The position numbers and the translations under genes are program-made. A DNA stretch of 6,283 nt from contig WJJB01000111.1 of NCBI GenBank assembly GCA_014729935.1, positions 1 through 6,283 on the forward strand, read 5' to 3'. The DNA comes from Candidatus Bathyarchaeota archaeon (GTDB taxonomy: Archaea > Asgardarchaeota > Lokiarchaeia > Sigyniarchaeales > Sigyniarchaeaceae). Below, piece after piece: positions 1 through 5,604 of this stretch (the first letter of the stretch is position 1; each line of letters opens with the position of its first letter). Under the pieces are notes generated by a model, which was not told where the DNA came from, searched no databases, and saw nothing but the letters and a program-made list of their open reading frames with translations.

Positions 1-2
1 CC

Positions 3-137
3 TCTGAATTGAACATGTTCAATTTCGTGGTACCCGGGCAAGGAATCCATGAGGAAGCAAGGACTGCTTCCCCTCCCGCAGGTGCAAGCCAATTTCTGGT
101 ATCGCTATCCTTCCCTGCGGAAAACGAATTCGGGTGA
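3..137 (+). CDS. Possible C-terminal fragment of a rightward gene, unrecognised
   Basis: One plus-strand frame is open from the left edge to a TGA at 135-137, and the other two plus frames are closed by stops within the first 12 bases. The visible peptide ends in ...SQFLVSLSFPAENEFG. Its codons look like those of the other genes here (many TTC, AAC, GAA, CAA), but 45 residues are too few to identify a family. If real, the gene converges on the oxidoreductase and the two stops are about 80 bp apart. It could equally be a chance open frame in intergenic DNA. The 18-bp palindrome at 7-24 lies inside it. Confidence 0.2.
   Translation, partial: SELNMFNFVVPGQGIHEEARTASPPAGASQFLVSLSFPAENEFG
7..24. 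repeat. Perfect 18-bp palindrome
   Basis: AATTGAACATGTTCAATT equals its own reverse complement over all 18 bases, and the symmetry ends at the flanking G/T. Uninterrupted symmetry of this length is typical of a binding site for a dimeric helix-turn-helix regulator. No regulator gene is in view, and the site may fall inside the end of a coding region. The symmetry is seen directly and the role is inference. Confidence 0.4.
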
Positions 138-205
138 GGAATGGCATGGAAGATCGCTCGGAATACCACTAGACGATGGAAATAAGGTGTTGGTGCATAT
201 TATAG

Positions 206-217
206 TTTCTTGTTTTT
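206..217 (+). terminator. T-rich stretch, possible archaeal-type terminator for the leftmost gene
   Basis: TTTCTTGTTTTT follows the possible rightward fragment (stop at 135-137) by about 70 bp and runs into the stop codon of the convergent oxidoreductase gene. Archaeal RNA polymerase often terminates at T-tracts without a hairpin. I see no stable stem in front of this one. On the minus strand I see no equally convincing T-tract downstream of the oxidoreductase. Confidence 0.22.
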
Positions 218-2607
218 CAATATACACGTATCTCGTACACTCCGAAGCAATGAAATCCCCAATTTCGCGTTGGCACCACCACAAGGTGATCCGTTAGCAA
301 GGGCTCGGGCAATTCGAGTTTCACCCGTCTCTGGAAATTTCCGCTCATCCGGGTTATTGTTTGATCCTCCCCGTCCTGGTTCGTGCGAATTTCGAGACTC
401 GAAATGCATGTTGGTGCCTTGCCATGGATAGGCCAGTCCTTGATTTTCATCCTCCCGTAATCTTGGTGGGGGAATGGTTTATCAAGATCGGTATCGAAAG
501 TGAACCAGATCTCTCGCACGACTCGTTCGCTTGGAAAATTAATCCTGATCTCGACATCATCAAGTGGAGGTGTGTCCAATTTTTCCTTGTTGGCGCTTCT
601 TTCGTTTCCTTCGAGGAGAATGGGTGGCGTGTAGCCTCCCTCTCTCACCGGAGCCGAAATCCACAAGTTCGGAGCAATCCCCGGCCTGTGGAAGCCATTA
701 TTGATGGCAGTGGCTGGGTAGGGTGATGGCACGTTTTCAAGCTTGAAGCAAAAGGTGCCCCTAGCACCAAGCACGCCATGGTACAGATCATTCTTGGTAC
801 CCCGATGAATCATCCATTTATCCTGTTCCTCGTTGTACAAGCCGGTGCGAGTCCCGGGCCATTGGAACCGGTCCATGCCCCATTCCACCCCATCCTCATC
901 CAAACCGTCCACATAGATCCAATAATTTCCAGCCGCCTGTAACGTGAAATCACCGGGCTCTATGGTGCACTCAATCCATGAACCCTCGCAAGGGGGGATG
1001 CTGGCGGTGAACGTGGCAAGGTCTTCCTTGGCAGTAAAATACAACCTACCATCATCCAATCTCATGCCCCCGCGCACTTTCTGAGTTTTGCTCGATGCAT
1101 TTCGCAGGAACAAGGAAAGCTTGCAAGAATTCGCGCCTTTCTCTTGATTTGGAAGGTGAAAACGCTGTGCAACAGGGAAATATAGGGGGATGAATGCATC
1201 ATGGCTGTCGAAACAACATGGATACTCGCTGGTTGCCATTATCGTGGCATCAGCTGCAAGATCGAGCGGATCATCGGCAGGAATCCCGATGAGCCAATGA
1301 TCCTCCTTGAGCAACTTTTGTTGCAACTCCTGAATGTGATATCCTGCGAGGAGATCCCGTGGAAGGCACCCGTGCTTGATGCATGCATGAGCAGCAGTTC
1401 CGGCTGCCTGACCAACGAGAGCTAACGTGCCAATTAGCCTGGTCGAGCCATGTGCCACGTGGGTGGCACTAATGCACCTGCTTCCCATGAACAGGTTTTT
1501 TACATTCTTGGAATAGATGGCCCTGTACGGGATTGTATATGGCACCTCCATGTACGTGTGCGAGGCGCTGGGATTTGAATCCCAAAAACCCCCTGGTGGA
1601 TGGAGATCCATGCTCCAGCCGCCAACGGCGATTTGATCCTCGAAGATTCGACATGATTCCAGATCTTGCTGCTTCAAGATATAATCCCCCATCAATCGCC
1701 TGGATTCACGGTGCCCTGGCAAAGCACCCATCCACGTTATATCGAAATTCTCCGCCTGCCTGCGCACCTCGTCCGCGGGATGGTGATTCTTGATGTAATC
1801 CCAAGCACCTAGAATGATAGATTGTAGTTCATCTCGTATTTCATGATTATCGTGGATGGTATCAAGCATGCCACCGTGTTCGACCCACCACCATCCAGCA
1901 GTATCCGCATGCCAGTAGCGTGGATGATTGCTTGATTTTCCCAAGATGGTCCGAGGGGGTAAATTCTTGGAGAAATCCTTGGCCCAAGATGGTGGAGTGA
2001 AATTTATCGGACGATCCATATCTTCTGCCCTGAATAGGATACTGGCTCCAAGAGTATGATCATCCGCGGTTTCCGGAGCGATATCCTCCTTGAATTCGCC
2101 TCTAGCTTCACGTCCCATCCTGAATTCAGCTCCTGCTAACGCTCCCAAGGAGCCGTGGCCCGTTCCATCAACGAAGATCTTTCCCACCACGTTATAGGTT
2201 GTTTCGCTGGTGATATCGTGAGCCATTACGGATCGGATAAACCCATCCTCCACGCTCGAGTCGAACACGTACGTATTTAGCAAGATTTCCAATAAGGATT
2301 CCTTCTTGCACGCTGAAAGAAGCACCGTGTCTATCCAAGCGGATGTATTGAATGGATCGCGCACGGCAGTTTCCAAGCGTATCTCTTCGATGACTCCTGA
2401 TTCCCTGGCATCGTAATGGTAACCGTGCTCGCTTGCGCCACCTATATGAACCCGAATCTCCGAGCTTGCATTCCCTCCGAGCACTGGTCTATCTTGGATT
2501 AAAATAGTTCTTGTTCCCGAGCGTGCCGCGGAAATGGCAGCGCAGACACCTGCCACACCACCACCCACCACGATCACGTCACCAGAAAGATTAACCAAGC
2601 GACTCAT
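217..2607 (-). CDS. Large FAD-dependent oxidoreductase with C-terminal beta-rich extension
   Basis: A probable flavin-dependent oxidoreductase of 796 aa; the substrate is unknown. What is seen: an N-terminal Rossmann dinucleotide fold with VIVVGGGVAG at residues 11-20, the second strand ending near ILIQDRPVLGGNASSE (35-50), a second FAD-contact segment FVDGTGHGSLGALAGAEFRMG (about 145-165), a conserved middle block with PGHRESRRLMGDYIL (297-311) and GGWSMDLHPP (329-338), and the C-terminal FAD motif GSRCISATHVAHGSTR followed by GQAAGTAA (375-406). These match the FAD-dependent oxidoreductases (PF12831-like) often found in polysaccharide-utilising bacteria. Residues from about 440 to the end are beta-rich and finish in VYEIRVY, which resembles the end of a discoidin/galactose-binding-like domain. 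The ATG at 2607 is preferred because the Rossmann strand begins 10 residues later and a TATA-like box lies about 26 nt upstream. A GTG at 2706 would add 33 residues. Carbohydrate oxidation is a guess from family context. Confidence 0.9.
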   Translation of the reverse strand: MSRLVNLSGDVIVVGGGVAGVCAAISAARSGTRTILIQDRPVLGGNASSEIRVHIGGASEHGYHYDARESGVIEEIRLETAVRDPFNTSAWIDTVLLSACKKESLLEILLNTYVFDSSVEDGFIRSVMAHDITSETTYNVVGKIFVDGTGHGSLGALAGAEFRMGREARGEFKEDIAPETADDHTLGASILFRAEDMDRPINFTPPSWAKDFSKNLPPRTILGKSSNHPRYWHADTAGWWWVEHGGMLDTIHDNHEIRDELQSIILGAWDYIKNHHPADEVRRQAENFDITWMGALPGHRESRRLMGDYILKQQDLESCRIFEDQIAVGGWSMDLHPPGGFWDSNPSASHTYMEVPYTIPYRAIYSKNVKNLFMGSRCISATHVAHGSTRLIGTLALVGQAAGTAAHACIKHGCLPRDLLAGYHIQELQQKLLKEDHWLIGIPADDPLDLAADATIMATSEYPCCFDSHDAFIPLYFPVAQRFHLPNQEKGANSCKLSLFLRNASSKTQKVRGGMRLDDGRLYFTAKEDLATFTASIPPCEGSWIECTIEPGDFTLQAAGNYWIYVDGLDEDGVEWGMDRFQWPGTRTGLYNEEQDKWMIHRGTKNDLYHGVLGARGTFCFKLENVPSPYPATAINNGFHRPGIAPNLWISAPVREGGYTPPILLEGNERSANKEKLDTPPLDDVEIRINFPSERVVREIWFTFDTDLDKPFPHQDYGRMKIKDWPIHGKAPTCISSLEIRTNQDGEDQTITRMSGNFQRRVKLELPEPLLTDHLVVVPTRNWGFHCFGVYEIRVY

Positions 2608-2629
2608 GGTTAGGATACAACCTGCCAGG

Positions 2630-2637
2630 AATAAGAA
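2630..2637 (-). promoter_or_regulatory. Candidate TATA box for the FAD oxidoreductase
   Basis: On the minus strand the sequence TTCTTATT is centred 26-27 nt before the ATG at 2607. That is where an archaeal TATA box would sit for a transcript starting at or next to the start codon. No Shine-Dalgarno-like sequence lies between the box and the ATG, which fits a leaderless message. The match to a TATA consensus is only fair. Confidence 0.33.
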
Positions 2638-2832
2638 CCTAACGAGCAAAAAGTAATGAATGGTGGGAATGCTCGGGAACAAGCATTGGTGCTGCCAATC
2701 CGTCACTCATCGCGATGTTCTCGTCTTTTCGCGCAGGTGAGTTCCTCCGGTACGTCCTTGTTCCGTAGCCGTGCCCAAGCTTTCTTGATTCCATTCACCA
2801 AGGCTATAATGAGTCAAAGCATGGGTATACTC

Positions 2833-2973
2833 TCCATCGGTGGTTTTTCAGTATAGCTGTTATGAAACTTGTATCAATGCCATGATTGAAATGAGGATGA
2901 TGGTGGTAATTGGGCCTGAAGGTTTCCCACACCATATGGGTCTTGGTTCTTTGCAACATTTAGAACCTTTTTT
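2833..2973 (+). ncRNA. Candidate small structured RNA or leader with terminator
   Basis: A TATA-like element (CTATAAT, 2804-2810) would place a start near 2833; this left boundary is inferred. Downstream, ATGGTG (2900-2905) pairs with CACCAT (2930-2935). Inside that stem GGG (2912-2914) pairs with CCC (2926-2928), and CC/GG closes a TGAA tetraloop (2917-2920). A second hairpin (2945-2967) follows, then six T. A structured element plus a terminator-like stem with no convincing reading frame suggests a small RNA, or an attenuated leader of the transporter gene that starts 128 nt after the T-run. It matches no RNA family known to me. Confidence 0.25.
2945..2973 (+). terminator. Hairpin plus T6, intrinsic-terminator-like
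   Basis: GGTTCT (2945-2950) and AGAACC (2962-2967) form a perfect 6-bp stem with an 11-nt loop, followed at once by TTTTTT (2968-2973). The shape is that of an intrinsic terminator on the plus strand. No convincing gene lies just upstream on that strand, so it would end a short RNA or attenuate a long leader. The stem has only three G/C pairs, so it is of modest stability. Confidence 0.38.
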
Positions 2974-2990
2974 GTCATCCTTGCGAAGAA

Positions 2991-3008
2991 AAACCGATAT
3001 CGTGGTTT
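2991..3008. promoter_or_regulatory. Imperfect inverted repeat upstream of the transporter promoter
   Basis: AAACCGAT reads into ATCG-GGTTT as an 8-bp inverted repeat with one extra T (3003), centred on the palindrome CGATATCG. It ends about 57 bp before the TATA-like box at 3066. The position suits an activator or other regulator site for the rightward genes. The symmetry is seen directly and the function is inferred. Confidence 0.28.
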
Positions 3009-3065
3009 AGCAAATTCGATGGCTGGGAATGCAAACAGGCACCTTTCAAGAAAAATTGAGAAAGA

Positions 3066-3074
3066 TTTTATATC
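3066..3074 (+). promoter_or_regulatory. Probable archaeal TATA box for the rightward genes
   Basis: TTTTATATC is preceded by a purine-rich GAGAAAGA, which resembles a TFB recognition element. A start about 26 nt downstream would fall near 3096, only about six bases before the ATG at 3102, giving a very short or no leader. This is the best promoter candidate in the window. It probably drives the transporter and the genes after it. Confidence 0.5.
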
Positions 3075-3101
3075 TAAACACCCAGTAAGGCATGTTAGCG
3101 C

Positions 3102-3986
3102 ATGACAGAAATCCAATTGATGATACTGATACTCATCTTTGCCGCGATTTTCAATTTCATGGATGCCAGCTTGGGAATGGGATATGGAACCACGCTAACG
3201 GTACTCCTTCTCTTGATGGATTACGGTCCAGATCAAATTGTGCTTCCCATCCTTGTATCTGGATTCATCTCGGGGATGCTTACTAGCATGTTCCACGTCT
3301 TGTATAAGAACATGAGCATCGGAGGTGAAAAACGAGTCCGAGTCGTGGACCTGCAAGTGCAGGATGAAGCTGAGATGGGTAGCGTAAAATTTTCAATGGC
3401 ATCCAAGGACATGACCCAAGATTCCAAGATCGTGATAGTATTCACGATTTGCGGCATCATCAGCGCTCTTTTCGGAGCAGCATTCTCTGCACTCCTATAC
3501 AAGGAACCACTGGCAGAATTTATCATCAAGTGTTACATAACTATCTTGGTCATGGCTTTAGGCTTTCTCATGATAGGCATGAAAAGGATAAAGGGATCGT
3601 TTTCGTTCAAGAAGGTGGTCACGATAGGCGCAATTGCTGGATTGAACAAGTCAATAAGCGGCGGTGCTTTCGGTCCCGTGGTGGTTGCAGGTCAAATGAT
3701 GATTGGTAGGGAGGGCAAGGAATCAATCGCTTCCACGGCTCTTTCCGAAGCATTGATTTCCATTACCGGCATTGCCACCTTCCTCATAACGGATATCTTT
3801 TCTGCAGACCAACTCATTGATTACCGCCTCATCCCAGCGTTACTCATAGGTGCTTGCATCATGTCTCCATTCGCACCCTTGATGACAAAAAACATTAACC
3901 AAGACAAGTTTAACAAGCTCATCTCTGCAGGATTAATCACCCTTTCTGTGGTAATGCTAATCAAAATCTTTATCATCGATATGTGA
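3102..3986 (+). CDS. TauE/SafE-family membrane transporter
   Basis: An integral membrane protein of 294 aa belonging to the sulfite/organosulfonate exporter family TauE/SafE (formerly DUF81); family members are usually 240-300 aa. The fold's two repeats are visible. The first is SLGMGYGTTLTVLLLLM at 23-39, followed by YGPDQIVLPILVSGFISG (41-58). The second is GAIAGLNKSISGGAFGPVVV at 176-195, followed by GREGKESIASTALSEA (202-217). The second repeat, with NKSISGG.FGPVV, resembles a subfamily I recall from archaea. About eight hydrophobic segments can be traced. A polar segment at about 69-108 separates the two halves and is probably a soluble loop. The substrate cannot be read from the sequence; sulfite, sulfoacetate and other small organic anions are known in the family. 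The ATG follows a TATA-like box by about 28 nt. The next gene starts 30 nt after its stop, suggesting co-transcription. Confidence 0.88.
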   Translation: MTEIQLMILILIFAAIFNFMDASLGMGYGTTLTVLLLLMDYGPDQIVLPILVSGFISGMLTSMFHVLYKNMSIGGEKRVRVVDLQVQDEAEMGSVKFSMASKDMTQDSKIVIVFTICGIISALFGAAFSALLYKEPLAEFIIKCYITILVMALGFLMIGMKRIKGSFSFKKVVTIGAIAGLNKSISGGAFGPVVVAGQMMIGREGKESIASTALSEALISITGIATFLITDIFSADQLIDYRLIPALLIGACIMSPFAPLMTKNINQDKFNKLISAGLITLSVVMLIKIFIIDM

Positions 3987-4003
3987 GTAACCAAGATATA
4001 CCC

Positions 4004-4010
4004 GAGAGGG
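4004..4010 (+). promoter_or_regulatory. Shine-Dalgarno-like site for the opine-dehydrogenase-like gene
   Basis: GAGAGGG lies six bases before the ATG at 4017, and it is the only purine-rich ribosome-binding candidate of this quality at a start in the window. It supports that start and fits translation from a message shared with the transporter. A GATATA at 3995-4000 is too close to the ATG to be a good TATA box for a leaderless start. Confidence 0.4.
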
Positions 4011-4016
4011 CACGAC

Positions 4017-5576
4017 ATGCAAACTTATAACATTGCTATACTTGGAACATCCAGCGAGGGGCTTTCGGTCGCAGCATACTTGGGTAATGAAGGTCATGCG
4101 GTCAGCATCTGGGGGGAGCATAAAGATTCCATCGAGGTTTTGAAGCAAGAACTCCAAGTACGCGCCACTGGTTTGTTTGAAAAAGATATTCCCTTGAAGA
4201 GGGTTTCCACAAACTTGTCTAAAGTGGTAAAGGATGCCAACGTGATAATTACTTGCACGAATGCGTTGGACCACGAGAAGCTTGCGAAGGAAATGGCTCC
4301 ACATCTTTCCAATTTCCAAGTGGTGTTGCTAGTTCCAGGCCAGGTTTTTGGTGCAATCTCCTTCCTTCATGCCATTCACGAGGAAGATCCTGATCTCAAG
4401 ATTTTCGCCGGTGAGGCACAATACCACCTCATTTCCGCGAAGAAAAAGAGCGAAACGTGGGTTGAAATCGAATCGGTGCACGAAGGGATTTCTTGTTGTT
4501 TCTTTCCTGAAATTAACAAGAGATACGTGGATTATATCATGAGCAACGTTTTTCCCGGCATAAGGGTGGAAGAAGATATTCGTCTTACCAGCTTGGTATC
4601 TCCAGAATCTATTCTCATTCCAGCCATCGGGTTATTCAACATCTCAGGTTGTTGCAAGGAGAAAGAGATTTCTTTCTTCAAGGAATGCAAGTCAGATGAG
4701 GTAATCCGCATGATCGACAAGTTAGATGGAGAGCGAATGTCAATCATGGAGACCATTGGAATGCAGCCGATTGCATTATATGATTGGCACAAATCCATGA
4801 AAAAAATCGAATATAGCGATTATCATCTCTTGCTTTTATTCCTCGCAGAAGAGCACGAGTTGCATCTTGATGTTAAAACTTACAAGGAAAAAATGATGGA
4901 ATCAATGATTGCGGGGCTTATTCCCATTGCCTCTGTGGCTGCTCATCTGGAATTGGATACTCCAGTGATGGATGCCTTTATCATGCTGTGGCGAATTCTT
5001 TTCAAGGAAACCAAGGATGCCCCTCACCGTACCATCGAGAGTGCCAAGATCCCGGTTGATTTATTCAAGAAGCGAGCGACCAAGCGGGTTTCAGCATCAA
5101 AGGTGTCCATTGATTCATACATCGACAAGATATGCACCCAAATCTTGGATGATTTCGAGGAGGGTTGGATTTTCATACAAGCACCACGCAAGGTAATAGA
5201 AATAGTGAAGGAACACATTCATGATTCCACGGGGGTTCCTATCACGCCCGAAAACTGGAAGCAATATTTTTCTTACGAAAAAAAATCTCGCATTATCGCC
5301 ATGGTTAAACGGAGCTCTGAGTTGAAGGACGCTTTCGAGCTGGGGTCTGAATTTAATGAATTGTATGGTATCGTTTTCAATCTCGATGAGCAAGATAACC
5401 TCACTGCGGCGCCAATATTATTTGAAGAGCATAAGAAAAAGGAAGCAAAAGATTTCATCAAGAGCTTGAAAGATGAATTGCGGGAGTTCTTATCTGATTT
5501 CATCACCCAAGAACTCAAGGATTCTAAGAAAGAAATCTTGGTGAAGGATGTGAAGGTTAAGCCAGAGCAGGAATAA
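4017..5576 (+). CDS. Opine/NAD-glycerol-3-phosphate dehydrogenase-like protein with novel C-terminal extension
   Basis: A soluble protein of 519 aa. Residues 1 to about 350 resemble opine dehydrogenases, which reductively join an amino acid and a 2-oxo acid using NAD(P)H. Seen: a Rossmann start YNIAILGTSSEGLSVAAYL (4-22) with a changed glycine loop (G10-T-S-S-E-G15); a second-strand region NVIITCTNALDHEKLA (75-90) and VVLLVPGQVFGAISF (102-116); the C-domain block SPESILIPAIGLFN (195-208); DGERMSIMETIGM (237-249); and AGLIPIASVAAHLELDTPVMDAF (299-321), which matches the family's GLVPxxSLxxxLGVxTPVMDA block. Compared from memory with Arthrobacter CENDH (His202, Asp297), the equivalent positions are Ile201 and Ser296, so classical activity is doubtful. 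Residues from about 352 are extra; usual family members are about 360-400 aa. The extension is charged, with likely helices at 474-506, and is unrecognised. It lies 30 nt after the transporter and 28 nt before the methylase, suggesting an operon. A different oxidoreductase specificity is the main alternative to a pseudoenzyme. Confidence 0.75.
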   Translation: MQTYNIAILGTSSEGLSVAAYLGNEGHAVSIWGEHKDSIEVLKQELQVRATGLFEKDIPLKRVSTNLSKVVKDANVIITCTNALDHEKLAKEMAPHLSNFQVVLLVPGQVFGAISFLHAIHEEDPDLKIFAGEAQYHLISAKKKSETWVEIESVHEGISCCFFPEINKRYVDYIMSNVFPGIRVEEDIRLTSLVSPESILIPAIGLFNISGCCKEKEISFFKECKSDEVIRMIDKLDGERMSIMETIGMQPIALYDWHKSMKKIEYSDYHLLLLFLAEEHELHLDVKTYKEKMMESMIAGLIPIASVAAHLELDTPVMDAFIMLWRILFKETKDAPHRTIESAKIPVDLFKKRATKRVSASKVSIDSYIDKICTQILDDFEEGWIFIQAPRKVIEIVKEHIHDSTGVPITPENWKQYFSYEKKSRIIAMVKRSSELKDAFELGSEFNELYGIVFNLDEQDNLTAAPILFEEHKKKEAKDFIKSLKDELREFLSDFITQELKDSKKEILVKDVKVKPEQE

Positions 5577-5584
5577 TATAATAG
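5572..5584 (+). promoter_or_regulatory. Candidate TATA box for the DNA methylase gene
   Basis: An A/T-rich AATAATATAATA segment spans the stop codon of the preceding gene and is centred about 27 nt before the ATG at 5605, the geometry expected for a leaderless archaeal transcript. No strong Shine-Dalgarno sequence precedes the ATG. The methylase may therefore be transcribed on its own as well as from the upstream genes. Confidence 0.33.
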
Positions 5585-5604
5585 ACCAAGGGATTGCAAG
5601 TGAC

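Larger units (their letters stand above)
2608..3101. other. Divergent intergenic region
   Basis: This 494-bp stretch separates the leftward oxidoreductase from the rightward transporter operon. The open frames in it (for example 66 codons on plus at 2656-2856, and about 31 codons on minus at 2703-2798) show no recognisable family. It contains candidate promoters for both flanking genes, a TATA-like element at 2804-2810, two consecutive hairpins ending in a T-run (2900-2973) and an imperfect inverted repeat (2991-3008). I see no tRNA, CRISPR array or insertion-sequence ends. Confidence 0.7.

Noticed and set aside
90..190. tRNA-like phrase on the minus strand (TCTAGTGGT followed by a CCCGAATTCG resembling a T-loop)
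   Set aside because: The acceptor, D and anticodon arms cannot be paired into a cloverleaf, and no complementary 7-bp acceptor stem is present.
49..297. 82-codon plus-strand frame at the left end
   Set aside because: It runs into the 3' end of the oxidoreductase gene on the opposite strand and shows no recognisable family or domain.
1939..1995. Repeated word CCCAAGATGGT twice within the oxidoreductase gene
   Set aside because: The two copies encode different residues in different frames of a conserved coding region, and no longer repeat unit surrounds them.
2785..2810. Bacterial-type promoter with TATAAT (2805-2810)
   Set aside because: The only -35-like hexamer nearby (TTGATT, 2785-2790) is about 14 nt away, too short a spacer. 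An archaeal TATA-like reading of the same bases is kept at low confidence.
2656..2856. 66-codon plus-strand frame in the intergenic region
   Set aside because: It starts opposite the promoter region of the oxidoreductase, has no recognisable motif, and its serine/arginine-rich composition looks like chance translation.
2874..3116. 80-codon minus-strand frame over the transporter promoter
   Set aside because: It overlaps the transporter start and the candidate promoter, and its peptide shows no family signal.
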